Below, piece by piece: positions 47,969-58,955 of a stretch of 64,000 nt of DNA; the first letter of the stretch is position 1; every line of letters begins with the position of its first letter. The notes under the pieces are model-generated. The model had not been told where the DNA came from. It searched no databases and saw only the letters and a list, made by a program, of their open reading frames with translations. Both the position numbers and the translations under genes were made by a program. This stretch comes from Paulownia fortunei (taxonomy: Eukaryota > Streptophyta > Magnoliopsida > Lamiales > Paulowniaceae). Where the stretch lies: the NCBI GenBank assembly GCA_019321725.1, contig CM033121.1, positions 11,284,001-11,348,000 of the forward strand, in the 5' to 3' direction.

Positions 47969-48134
47969 CACCTGCAATTTCCATAGTAATATTTTCCATA
48001 GCAATATTTTCCATAGCACTTATAAAACATGCATATCTCAAGTTTGGTAATCCAGCTACATGTCTTACTGAATGTACTCTTGCTTTATAATATAAAAAGA
48101 TAATCTAGCTCAGCCGATATGACTTTTAAAATCT

Positions 48135-48496
48135 TTTCTTAAATAATTCATCAAGGAGATTGGTCTCCGCGAATCCTCCAAGTAACCTAAATGGGTCCAA
48201 TTCAACTGGTCTTGCCTTAGGAGTTTTTCTTGAATCATTCTCCAAGGAGGTCGGCCTCTACGAATCCTCTAAGGAACCCAGGTAGGTCCAGTTCAACTGA
48301 CCTTCCCTTAGGATTTTTTCTTGAATCATTCCCCAAGAAGGTTGGTCTTTGCGATCCCTCCAAGGAACACAGGTAGGTCCAGTTCAACTGACCTTACCTT
48401 AGGATTTTTTTGAATCATTCCCCAAGAAGGTCGATCTCTGCGAACCCTCCAAGGAACCCAGGTAGGTCCAGTTCAACTGGCCTTGCCTTAAGCACC
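48135..48496. repeat. Four-copy tandem repeat, unit about 91 bp, between convergent genes
   Basis: The block GTCCAGTTCAACTG(G/A) recurs with TTCAACTG at 48201, 48292, 48383 and 48472 (spacing 91, 91, 89). Each unit also holds CCAAGAAGGTCGGTCTCTGCG and CCTTAGGATTTTTTCTTGAATC variants. It separates the end of the antisense gene from the end of integrase. Segment I has lost it within the 3.8 kb deletion. Confidence 0.9.
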
Positions 48497-49470
48497 TCTA
48501 GCTATCACTTGAGTTATCTTATAAGCCCCTCCCAATTTGCCTCTAATTTGCTAGTTTGTTTTAAAGCATCTGCTCACCGTAGCACCAAATCCCGGCCTAA
48601 AAATTTCTTATTTTGACCTTCCAGGAGTACCCAGCTCGAATTCTGCTTTTGTACGCTTCCATCCGTTGGTATACCTTCTCCTTTTTTCCATCAATCTAAT
48701 CTAGTGCTTCCTCATGAGTTCGTTGTTTTCTTGTTCATCATAGCTCTGGATTCGATGAGTTTCCATTCCGATCTCAGCGGGTATAACAGCCTCTGCTCCA
48801 TATACCAACCTGAATGGAGTTTCTCCGATTGTAGTCCTTGGTTTTGTATGATATGCCCATAACACCGAATCTAGCTCATCCACCCAACCACCTCCAGATC
48901 TGTCTAGCCTGGTTTTGATCCCTTGCAAAATTATCCGGTTGGTTACTTCAACTTGCCCATTGGCTTGGGGATGGGCTATCGAAGTGAAGTGTTGCTTGAT
49001 CTTCATCTCAGTGCACTAGCTCTGGACCTTTTTCCCTTGAAATTGAGTTCCATTATCTGATATCAGGTCACGCGAAACTCCATATCTACATAATATGTTT
49101 CCCCATAGAAATTTCATGACTTATGATTCTGTAATCTTAGCTATAGGCTCAACTTCTACCCATTTATTGAAATAATCTACTGCACTATTAAGAATTCCCT
49201 TTGCTCTGTCGCTAGGGGAAATGGTTTGACAATATCAATTCCCCATTTGAAAAAGGGACAAGGTGAGCTCATGACCTTCAGCTCCTCTGCTGGTTTATGT
49301 ATCAATGGGGCATGCTTTTGGCATTTTTCACATGTTCTGACCAAATGCTCCGCATCCTCTTTTAACAAAGGCCAGAAATACCCAGCTCTTGCTGTCTTAC
49401 AAGCCAGCGCACGACGTCCACCATGGCTTTCACATTCTCCCTCATGAATTTCTCTCATCAAATAGACAAA
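48497..49470 (-). pseudogene. pol: Integrase of the Tat element (segment II)
   Basis: The frame 49177-49461 has the N-terminal zinc region (EIHEGECESHGG and CEKCQKHA) and the first catalytic D in WGIDIVKPFP. A lost G near 49182 shifts the frame; beyond it VDYFNKWVEVEP and LISDNGTQF (second D) are readable, with TAA and TAG stops. The frame 48701-49006 contains HPQANGQVEVTNR (catalytic E), GGGWVDELDSVLWAYHT and TPFRLVYGAEAVIPAEI. All three catalytic residues exist but never in one frame. A decayed C-terminal part (GAYKITQVIARGA) reaches the tandem repeat. Confidence 0.85.
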
Positions 49471-49800
49471 ATTTAGTAGCTCGTACCTGGAATCAAACTA
49501 CTTCTCTTTTATTTTGTGGCAGTTTCCCGTCTTGCATATATTCTAGTATATCAGTTCTCCAATCCTCTTTTCCTTCCACAGAGGCTACTTCTACCCCCAT
49601 ACTGTGCTGATAGGCCGTTAATAATATGATTTTTATGGTCTTGCAATCGATGGTAAAACTTGCAATTTTGGAAAGATAATCAGCCTTAGCATTCTCAGCC
49701 CGTGGTATATGACTTAGCTCAATCTTTGTAAATTGTTGTTGTAACTGAGATACATGTTCCACATAATTTCTCATTCTTTCTTCTTTGGTCACAAATTCTC
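49471..49800 (-). pseudogene. pol: End of archaeal-type RNase H and linker to integrase (Tat, segment II)
   Basis: The frame 49493-49792 begins right after a lost G near 49797 that ended the previous frame. It carries QLQQQFTKIELSHIPRAENAKADYLSK, quoted in part as IPRAENAKADYL, the last motif of the archaeal-type domain with its aspartate, followed by a linker. Confidence 0.8.
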
Positions 49801-51003
49801 CCTCAACTGCTGCATGACCAACCTTGAATCAGAATAGACATTTAGCTGCCTGACTCCAAGCTCTAGAGTCATCTTCAATCCCCTCACCAATGCCTCATAT
49901 TCGGCTTCATTATTGGATGTTTTGAACTCAAATCTTACTACAAATTCCAGTTCTTCCCCTTCTGGGATGGTTAGCACAATACCTGCCCCACAACTTGATA
50001 TGGTAGCCGAGCCATCCACATGCAGCAACCATGTTTTAGCACTCTCATCAGTTGGTGTCATTTCCTGCAAAAAATCTGCCAAGGCCTGCGCATTTATAGC
50101 CACTCTTGGCTGGTAATCTATGTCATATTTGCTCATCTCTATAGCCCATTTAACCATCCGACCTGAAGTTTTTGGTCTCAATGGTAGGTTAGTTCGAACT
50201 ACTATCTTATGTGATAAGAAGTATGGCCGAAGCTGCCTGGCAGTCGTTACTAGGCCTAATCCTCCTTTTTCTATTTTAGGGCATTTAATCTCCGCCCCTC
50301 TCAGCAATTTGCTTACATAGCAAATGGGTTTCTGCTGAGCTCCTTCCTTTCTCAACAACACTGAGCTAATGGCCAATCCCCCTACTAACAGATATACATA
50401 TAGTGTTTTATCTTGCACGGGTTTGGTTAACAAGGGTAGCACGACTAAGAAGTTTTTTAATTCATCAAAAGCCCTCTGACACTCCTCCATCCATTCAAAC
50501 TTGTTAGCCTTTCTCAGAATTTTGAAGAAAGGCAAGCTTCTCTCTGCCGATCTAGATATAAATCGACTTAGAGCTGCTATCCTACCCGTGAACTGTTGAA
50601 CTTTGTTAATACTATTTAGAGGAGCCATATTCTGCACTACTTTTACTTTCTCGGGATTCACCTCTATACCCCTCTCGGTTACCATATAACCAAGAATTTA
50701 CCAGACCTAACCCCCGAAGCGCATTTAGAAGGGTTAAGTTTCATACCATATCTCCTAAGGACTCCAAAAGCTTCTGCCAAGTCAGCAACATGAGTTTCAG
50801 CCTTTGTACTTTTTATCAGCATATCATCCATGTATACGTCCATGTTTTGCCTGAACTGTTCTTTGAACATTCTATCTACCAGCCTTTGATATGTAACTCC
50901 TGCATTTTTTAGTCCAAAAGGTATAACCACATAACAATAAGTCCCTGTAGAAGTTATAAAGCTTACTTTCTTATGATCTTCAGGTGCTAACAAGATCTGA
51001 TAA
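49789..51003 (-). pseudogene. pol: RT C-terminal half, RNase H and archaeal-type RNase H of Tat element (segment II)
   Basis: RT starts mid-domain at YQILLAPEDHKKVSF (51003), continues IPFGLKNAGVTYQRLVD and the catalytic YMDDMLIKS, and shifts frame at a lost T near 50684 (FLGYMVTERG). The 298-residue frame then has the RT thumb, an RNase H remnant without its first acidic residue (LYVYLLVGGLAISSVL; loss is usual in Tat elements), and the second RNase H: WLLHVDGSA (D224, about 50016), NNEAEYEAL (E260, about 49908) and VYSDSRL (D286, about 49830). The second domain keeps its catalytic residues. The two domains in tandem are diagnostic for the Tat lineage. Confidence 0.85.
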
Positions 51004-51365
51004 AAAATGACTTAAATACTGTATGCATCCATGATAAGAAGCATAATGTATGTTATGCTATGTACAAGGCTTGATGTCTTATATGCTCTAAGTGTTATGA
51101 GCAAATATCAGTCTACTCCATGCGAATAGAAATAAAAAGTTGTAAAGAAGATCTTTAGATATTACGAGGGAATAAAGATATCTTCTAGATATACAGTTGT
51201 GGAGAGTTGAAGCTCGAAGGCTTTACTGATTCTAGCTTTCAATCCGAAATGGATGATTTAAAGTCACTATCTGGATTTTATTCACCTTAAACAATAGGGT
51301 GGCAATTGAAAAAGTTCCAAGCAGGAGATGACTCTTTCTATCTAGGTCGGTTGGGCTTTTTTCGT
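51004..51365. other. Filler replacing protease and RT N-terminus (segment II)
   Basis: Between the end of gag (about 51366) and the mid-RT start (51003), where about 1.5-2 kb of protease and RT is expected, there are about 300 bases without similarity to Tat coding sequence. They contain an imperfect repeat (ATAAAGATATCTTCTAGATATA) and no motif. Confidence 0.6.
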
Positions 51366-52610
51366 TCAACTATTTCCTTCAACTATTTCCTTCTCTTCCT
51401 CTTCCTTTACCCAGTCATCCAGCCATCCCTTTCTTATCATCCTCTCTATCTCATCTCTCGGATGCCGATATTCCTCTGTGTTATGCCCATACTCATTATG
51501 GAATGCGCAGAATAGATTTAACTTGGGCTTGGTTAGAGCTGTCGAGTGATTATACGGCCATTTTAAGCCCTTATGCTTCACAATAGCCATCAAGATATAT
51601 GCCCTTGGGGCAATTAGGGGAGTGTATTGTCTGGGTTCCCCAGGAGCAGGTAAAAGAGGTCGTTCTTTTGGCTTCAATTTCCTGATAAAACCTCCTCCCT
51701 CTTTGCCAGACTCTGCCAGACTCTGTTTTGTCTCTTTTTCTTTGTCCCTCATCTCTTTTCATTCGCTGAGCTTCTTTCATGTTGATATATTTTTCAGCTC
51801 GAGCTAACAAGTCATCAAAACTTCTGGCTGATTTCTTAGCCAACGACATGAAGAATTCCCATCCTGCAAACCTTGGGCCAGGGCATTGGAAAGTACCTCC
51901 TGGGTAGTTGAGGATACTTCTAAAGCAGCAGCTGTGAATCTTTTTATATAACTTTGCAGGGCCTCATTGTCTTTTTACTTTATACTGAATAAAGTCAGTG
52001 ATGTTTTTTAGTGTTGTCGAGAACTTGCAAATTGATGCAAAAAGGCAGAACTAAACTCATCAAAAGAGTTAATTGAGATGGGGGGTAACTGGCTAAACCA
52101 TTGCTGGGCTGATTTTGATAGGGTAGTCAGGAATACCCTACACTTAACCCTATCAGAATATCTATGCAAGAGAACTGAATTTTCAAACCTGCATAGATGT
52201 TCCCATAGGTCAGTGGTACCATCATAATCATAATTTAATGACCTAAAGTTGGTTGGTAGGTCCTCCATCATTACTTCCTCAGTAAATAGAATTCCTCTTT
52301 TGGTCACTGTATTCCTTCCCGCCATTTTCATATTCTTCTCCTTCAGCTCATTATGTAAATCTTCCAACTTCTCCGACACATCTGGCTCTTTCATTTTACT
52401 TCGGCACTCTCCTATATGACTTTCTTCCAACCTCTCAGGGCGGAGTGGTTTTTTCGGTACCTCTGGTGGTGGTGGTGGTGGATTAGCCTCCCTTCTTCTT
52501 ACAGCTACATCCACCGCAGTTGTGATCAGACTTGGCAACTTCTCCATAGTAAGCTGGCCGATATTTTCTGCCCCATATTCTGGATTTAAATTTACACAGG
52601 GTGCCTGCAT
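51366..52610 (-). pseudogene. gag: Gag of the Tat element (segment II)
   Basis: The ATG at 52610 (MQAPCVNLNPEYG) starts a 200-residue frame with a proline run, SEKLEDLHNELKEK, LNYDYDGTTDLWEHL, RVFLTTLSKSAQQWFSQLP and NSFDEFSSAFLHQFA, a Tat capsid domain. A stop after SSRQH is followed by SYIKRFTAAALEV and, after a frameshift, SLAKKSARSFDDLLARAEKY (51849 onward). Another frame (51366-51752) ends with YTPLIAPRAYILMAI and a zinc-type CAFHNEYGHNTEEY, where the last Cys is Tyr. Confidence 0.85.
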
Positions 52611-52851
52611 GGTTCAGAGCGGTGGAACTCCAGGTGTTACCGGGGGTGGGCTATCATTCTCCCCTACTCTTAAACCTCCGAATCATGACTGCACCGGATG
52701 AATAGTGGTGGAGCTTCACCGAATGTTCCTCCGCCCAGCAATCCTTTTCCTTCCATCTACTTGTGATTACTACTTCCTTTTTCTTTCTTTGCCCTTTTCT
52801 ATCACATGGAATCACTTAGGACCAGCTTAGCACGTCTTAACTCAAGTGTTC
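52611..52851. other. Tat 5' leader between primer site and gag
   Basis: Non-coding leader on the minus strand; contains a C/G-rich CCGGGGGTGGG stretch near 52640. Partly present at 14100-14238. Confidence 0.5.
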
Positions 52852-52868
52852 CCATAGACGGTGCCAAC
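52852..52868 (-). other. Primer binding site of the Tat element
   Basis: Minus strand reads TGGCACCGTCTATGGG three bases after the LTR end, a one-to-two-base variant of the TGGCGCCGTCTGTGGG sequence found at this place in Tat-type elements. Lost in segment I. Confidence 0.7.
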
Positions 52869-52870
52869 TT

Positions 52871-53485
52871 GTAAAGCACCGATTGAGGAAGGTGCACTCC
52901 AAGTATCAGTCTACTGCTTTGGCTTCTCTTCCCCAGCTGGATCACCTGCACAAAACACCAGCGTGACCCAACGTAAGAACTCCAACGCTCAAGTCAGAGG
53001 CAATTCTCTTGGATAGGATGAAAAGTATATAGATATGTGTATTTTAGATATATGAAAAGTGTAACCTCTGATATGACATGCATTCTCTTATTTATAGATA
53101 CTTAATAAGGGCAAAGAAGATATTTAAAACCTTAATTTGTTATAACAGAGTACTGCGCGCGTATCCACATTTTTTGATTTACCATAAGATTTTCTAACCA
53201 TAACCGTTTCATCTTCATTTTTCTCGTGAACCTGCCCGACCTGGAGGTCGGTAAGCTTCACAATACTTGATAGAAGTCGCCTAACATGTTATGTTACTCT
53301 CCTGGCCCAGGTACTGAGCTAACCTGTTCACTCTCCATAACCAAGCTATGTAGGTCCGTCCCGACCTATGCTGACCATCTTCTTTCTTATGATCTGAGCT
53401 GTGCGGGTCTGTCCCAACCTATATCGCACCAACTTCTTACTTATGATCCGAGCTACGTAGGTCAGTCCCGACCTATACCACATCA
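52871..53485 (-). repeat. Tat LTR, right copy (segment II; 5' LTR in element orientation)
   Basis: TGTAAAGCACCG to TACCACATCA, 615 bases, followed by GCAAC. Confidence 0.85.
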
Positions 53486-53490
53486 GCAAC
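53486..53490. repeat. Target site duplication GCAAC, right (segment II)
   Basis: Pairs with 44679-44683. Confidence 0.85.
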
Positions 53491-53968
53491 ATCATACATT
53501 ATTCAACGATTCATAAACCCACTTATAGAGTATTCAAATAAAATATCATAATGATGACAGTCAAAGATTTTATAAATCCACTTAAACACTTAAACATAAA
53601 ATTCTCATCTCATATAGACTTATAATCACTTGTGTTTGACATAGTCTTATTTTGCTGTTATGTTTAAATTATTCAAATTGCATCGCACATCATATAAAAA
53701 TGACATATGTGTATTTAACATTTTTACTATATTTTCATTGCATAACTTTATGGTTCATTGATTTATTCTTGAAGGTTCACACCAGTGGGAACATTTTGGT
53801 GAGCAACTCACTTGATATCTCACTTAACCAGGCATTAGTATTTCAAAATAGAAGAGTAAAAATTCAAACAGTTACATTTTAAAAGGATTTTAAAGTTGAA
53901 GTAAAACTTTTTAAAAGGTCTACTTTCCCCCGCCCCTCTAGACCCTTTCATGCCACTTAGAACCAATA
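53491..53968 (+). repeat. 3' portion of the copia 5' LTR (segment II)
   Basis: Counterpart of 14468-15100, shorter by about 150 bases at 53627 (CTTATAAT/CACTTGTG junction). Ends CCACTTAGAACCAATA. Confidence 0.6.
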
Positions 53969-53970
53969 AG

Positions 53971-53982
53971 TGGTATCAGAGC
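53971..53982 (+). other. Primer binding site of copia element (segment II)
   Basis: Exact TGGTATCAGAGC. Confidence 0.9.
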
Positions 53983-54067
53983 GATTGACTTTTGAAAACT
54001 CTCATTCTATTTTCCACATCTCAGGATCTGAATTCTTTATTCCTGAGAACTTATATCATTTTGCAAT

Positions 54068-55528
54068 ATGAAGAATATTATTGATAGCATATCGAGACTT
54101 TCTGTATTTTCTATTAATAAATATGATGTTAGAAAGACTCGTATGCAGGCACACTTGTCAACATTAGATGATAACATGTGGATGGTGTTGGAAAAAGGTC
54201 CACAAATAATCACAAAAGTAAATCCATATTTGTAGAACAGAGCTCATCGATAAACTAATATCCGAATGGTCGATCACTAAAGAAAAGGGCAAATCTTAAT
54301 GTGGCAAAAAACATCATGCTTAAAAATCTTGATATGACCATGTTTAACCAAATCAAAGAATGTTAAACTACAAAGGAGAACAAGCTTTCTTTGGTAGTCC
54401 AAAAGTTTGAAAAATTCAAGATAAAACTAGGAGAAATCTTATATGAGAGGTTCACCTCTTTCATCAGTAAACTCAACGCTCTTGGAAAAGAGTACACCAG
54501 TAAGGAAATGTTTTGAAGGTGATAAGAGCACTTCCCGAGTAATGGGATATAAAGGCAGTGACTATGAGAGAGTTAGAAAAAAGATAGAGGAAGTGGCCCA
54601 CGTCAAGTCAAAAGACTACTGCACTAGTAGCCACAAACCATATCAAATGAGTTACTGATTCATCACATGATTAGATAATAGCCCTACTGATGATGAATTT
54701 CTGGAGGATCATAAAAAAAAACCATGAAAGCAGAGGCCAACCATCAACATCGAAAAAAAAAGCCATAAAACAAGGTTAGTGATAATAAACTTGAAAGTCA
54801 ACCACTCACTTGCTTGAAAATCAGCCACTAGATGACTTGGGTTATAACTATAGGAAACAAGGACAATTTACATAATAATGTTCATATCTTTTTTATAGAA
54901 GTACACTGAAAAGGAAAAAAAAGCGCGAAGAGAAAGAAAAATAGAAAAGAAAGAAGAATACATAGTTGCTGAAGTTGAAGTGACAGAAAGCTTTAATATG
55001 CTTAAAGGTAAATAATGTTGTCGAATCTACTTTGAAAACCAATGAGGTAAGATTTCCTTTCTCGTATAATTTCCTACACGAGGAGTTATATGAAACTTAT
55101 CAAGAATGCATAATGAACTTTATTCCTTAACAGAAAAACACACGCTTTTCACTACTAAGAACGATAAGCTTCACAGTGAGCAGGAGACTCTCCTAGATAA
55201 GTTGAAAAGTCAACAAGGTTGTGTGGATGAGTGCAACAATCTCATAATAGAAAATACTTAGCTAAAATAAAATATTGCAATCGTAACTCAGAGAGAAGTT
55301 AAGCTAATTACAGAGAACGCAAAATTGAAAAATCTAATCTCTTCATTCTCTAAAGCATCCAAATCCATGGACAGTTTGATAAGCATGCAGAAAGCATTTG
55401 ATGATAAAGGATTTGCTCACACAAATATTGTTCCTCTCTAGCTAAGACTGAGGACAAAATAGATCTTCCCAAAAAGAAAAGGTAAAGATAAGACTTAGAG
55501 CCTAGATCTTTAAGAGATGTTAAGAATG
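54068..55528 (+). pseudogene. gag: Copia gag remnant (segment II)
   Basis: Same start (MKNIIDSISRLS), same early stop and same frameshifted middle as at 15200. Differences by eye are a handful of single bases, for example AAAAAAAC to CAAAAAAC near 54305 and CACATAAATGTTG to CACACAAATATTG near 55421. Confidence 0.75.
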
Positions 55529-56067
55529 CCTGAAACTTGTAAAGTCATTAGAAGGGGACCAGGTTACGTGGAAGAAAAGAAACATGCCAAACCTTGAATA
55601 TCCAAAAGTTTGTCCTAAAGTATGGCCAACTGAGGACAACAAACCTAAGATGAATCAGGTGTTGAGCATGGACAATGCAGAAAATCCTATGTTGAGCTAC
55701 CCTACATGACATGGGGAGATGTGAGAACCTACTCTATATCAATTTAATGATAGAAATGGTAGACCTCATAGAGGGTATAAGGATTATTCAACTGTCAGAC
55801 ACGATAGATATCATACATGTGCCTATGTTAGAATGCATAACTTAATAGGTAGCTTGGTCACACACCTGCACACATGTATAACTAACATGTTTTACAATAC
55901 TATTCATATGTGAGACACAAAATGAATTAGAGGAATGTACGCATGCATAGTTATAAACCCTTTGTGCGTAGAAAACCTAGAAAGCTTTATCTTTTAGAAA
56001 AAAGGTCAAATAAGTGTGGGTTCCTAAGCAAACTAACCTAAAGGACCCAGAAGAAATGGGTACCTAA

Positions 56068-57404
56068 AGCTTAGTCATCTATCTACAAGTTAGTAGGATA
56101 GTCCATGGTCCTCCAATATGGTACATTGATAGTGGTTGTTTGAGGTACTTGATTGGAAATAGGTATTTGTTGAAAAAGTTCAAACCAATCAGAGGCCCAC
56201 GTGGTTTTTGGACATAAATCCAAAGGAAAAACTAAAGGGATAGGTAAAGTGTGCAGAGAAAACTTTTTTATTACTATTATTTCGTATGTTAAAGCCTTAA
56301 TTATAATCTGTTCAGCATCTGTCAACTTTGTGACAAAGGCTATATAATAGAATTTTTTAATAATTACTTCACGTTAAAGGACAATGATTCTGGTCATATC
56401 AAACTTACTAGAGTTAGAAAAAGAATGCTTATATTGTTGATTGGTTATTATCTTGAAATGCTAACCTCAGTTGTTTGTGAAGAACTATTTAGAGTAAAAT
56501 TGGTTATAGCATAAATGTTTAAACCACATCAATTTCAAGGCGATTGCAAAGCTCCTTGGATGTGGACTGGTGGAAGGACTTCCAAATGGAACATCTTAAG
56601 AATGACATAATGTGTCAAGCTTGCCAATTGGGTAAACAAACTAAATCAATGTTTAAGAACAAGAATCATCTATCAACCACATAACTATTGGAGGTACTCC
56701 ACATGGATCAACTTGGAGCAGTGCAGATAGTCAGTCTAAGCAGCAAAAAGTACACCCTTTTGGTCATAGAAGGTTACACCAAATATACTTGGGTTGTATT
56801 CCTAAAGAGAAAATGTGAAACATGCAGCAAGTTGACTGAACTCATGAAGAAAATTCAAACAGAGAAAAAGGCTAGGCCAATGTATGCATCAAATCAGACA
56901 GAGATACTAAATTCAAGAACAATGAAATGGAGAAATATTGTGCTAACAATGGCATCAGGCATAAGCACTTAACAAATAGAACTACCCAACAAAATGGAGT
57001 TGCGGAGAGGCAGAACAGAACTCCTAAGAAAGCAGTATGAATGATGCTAAATAAATCAAAACTTTCTAAGAGGTTATAGACTGAAGCAACAAATATTGCT
57101 TCCTATACTCAAAAGGTGTATGATCAACAAGCAACACATCAAGACACCATATGAGTTATGGAAAGAAAAGAAGCTAAACATATCTTATTTTCATATATGT
57201 GGATGCAAGTGTTACATCCACAATAATGGTAAGGAAAAATTCCATGTATTCGATACCAAAGCAAATAAAGAAGGATTCTTAGGTTACTCTGCTATGAGAA
57301 AGATATATATGGTCTTTAACAAAAGGACCTTAGTAGTTGAAGAATACATATATGTTGTCATTAACAAAAAAGACAATCAAGAAAGCGCAAAAAATAACTA
57401 GAAG
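56068..57404 (+). pseudogene. pol: Copia protease and integrase remnant (segment II)
   Basis: WYIDSGC at about 56119, HMDQLGAVQ at 56688 (P changed to A relative to segment I), NGVAERQNRT near 56995 and the frame 57096-57401, whose protein is identical to that at 18228. The same frameshift removes the second catalytic D region. Confidence 0.8.
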
Positions 57405-57747
57405 CGGAGAAGAACCGAGTAAAGCAAACATTCAAAAGATTGCTGATCTACAATTAAATTAGGATCGACTAGAATGTGTCATTCCAAATAACAGTGGAGA
57501 TTCAAATAATGAAGAGGATGATACTCAATCAAACTATCAAGTTTTGATAGAATAAGGCAATTACAAAATAGTCGAGTTAATTGGAGATCAGTAGATTGAA
57601 CTTCAACCTGATTTGAGATAGCTTAGAACCATAAACTAGAGTTGGTAATTAAATCTCCAACCACGGAAGATTAAACCAAATGTGAAACTTAAAATAAAGC
57701 AATGTTCCTTATATTCTTATCATAGATAGAGCCCAAGCGCATTGAAT

Positions 57748-58955
57748 AAGCTTTGAGAAATCCAGGTTGGAATGAATCCATGCAAGAAGAACCCAACCAA
57801 TTTTTTTTAAAAAAGTCAAGTTTAGACATTAGTTCCTAGACCAACTCATCAAGGAGTTATTAGAGCCAAGTGGGTCTTTTGGAACAAGATGGACGAAAAA
57901 GGAGTTTTTGTCAGAAATAAAGTGAGATTATTTTCAAAAGGCTTTTCACAGGAAGAGGGTATCGATTTTGATGAAACATTTGCTCATGTGGTGAGGTTTG
58001 AAGCAATGAGGATTTTCCTTGCATTTGTAGTGTACAATGGTTTCAATGGAAAGCTAAATGGACGTCAAAATCACACTTTTAAATGGAAAGCTACAAGAAG
58101 AAGTGTACATGGAGCACATGAATTGCAAACACTTGGAAAGAGGGGCAACATCCCGGATTTTTCAAAAAATTCTTCAACAATGTTCATCTACAAGCTGAAC
58201 AAAGCACTATATGGAATGAAGCATGCATCACAAGCCTAGTACGAAACACTTAATTTCTTATACCACCAACCAAAGATGAAGTAGACACAAACTTATTTAA
58301 ATTATAACACAAATAAGATATTCAACTTATTCAAATTTATAATGATGATATAATTTTTCATTGTGCTAACAAAAAGATGTGTAAGAGATTTTTCAAACTA
58401 ATGTAGACAAAATTTAAAATGAGCATGATGGGAGAGTTGAACTTCTTCCTTGGTCTGCAAGTCTAGTAGCTAAGTGATGGAGTATTAATCAATCAAGCTA
58501 AGTACACAAGGGATATCCTGTAGAAATTTAAACTGGAAAACTACACTCCAGCAAAAATTCTTGTAGGGACATCCACCAAGCTGAACAAGGATGAAAATGG
58601 TAAATCTATGGATCTAACTGTGTATCAAGGTTTGGCTCTCCACTTAACATCCAATAGACTAGATATAATTTTGATTATTGGTATATGTTCTCGTTTTCAA
58701 TCTTGTCCCAAGAAATGCAACTATAATGCTCAATGAGCATTCTAAAGTACTTAAAGGGAACACCTAACATGGGACTTTGGTAGCCTAAGAATTCTACTTT
58801 TAATCTTGTTGGGTATTCTAGTATAGATTATGCAGGTTCAAAAATTAACAAAAAAAAAAAAACACTGGTGGAATATGTCAAATGCTAGACAACCGACTAG
58901 TGTCATGCTTCAGCAAAAAACAGACTTCCATAGCCATATTTATATCAGAGCTGAG
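57748..58955 (+). pseudogene. pol: Copia reverse transcriptase and RNase H remnant (segment II)
   Basis: Same compensated frameshift in RT as segment I and same IYNDDIIF box. Unlike segment I it keeps RNase H text after the deletion point, QMLDNRLVSCFSKKQTSIA, up to the CTGAG duplication where the LTR inserted. Confidence 0.8.
58951..58955. repeat. Target site duplication CTGAG, left
   Basis: Pairs with 60521-60525 around the solo LTR. Without the LTR the copia text reads GCTGAGTATATT, the family AEYI box. Confidence 0.9.

Larger units (their letters stand above)
45804..48090 (+). pseudogene. Antisense gene of Tat element: PF04195-like domain, coiled coil, introns (segment II)
   Basis: The ATG at 45804 opens MSTSTTKPS and soon shifts frame; the better frame restarts at MADPANHPAYM (45919). 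FFVDQLEASLRFPIPDLF is the PF04195-like core; a shared TGA follows LVPNSC. Similarity continues through GLFYFTSRGVAKF and LDSAAQALARRLNHN. Probable introns: one ending at 46638 with branch-point text TACTAAC and acceptor TTGTTCAG; 47094-47165; and 47893-47968 (acceptor TTATTCCAG). Between them lie the exon with DYDAWV...DHASK, the coiled-coil exon (47247 onward, LEIDLKVARGKHASLEEKV), and a C-terminal part (NYLIYGFTHCLSQVKELGY, acidic INIEDDSSSHSG). A frameshift near 47450 breaks it. Cellular role unknown. Confidence 0.75.
44684..53485 (-). mobile_element. Tat-lineage Ty3/gypsy element, nearly full length, dead (segment II)
   Basis: On the minus strand: LTR (53485 to 52871), primer site, gag, partial RT, RNase H, archaeal-type RNase H, integrase, 91-bp tandem repeats, then the antisense gene, polypurine tract and LTR (45369 to 44684). 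Protease and the first half of RT are missing. The extra RNase H of archaeal type and the antisense gene with PF04195-like domain mark the Tat lineage. Confidence 0.9.

Noticed and set aside
48135..48496. CRISPR-like array
   Set aside because: Units are contiguous 91-bp repeats without unique spacers, in plant nuclear DNA inside a retroelement.
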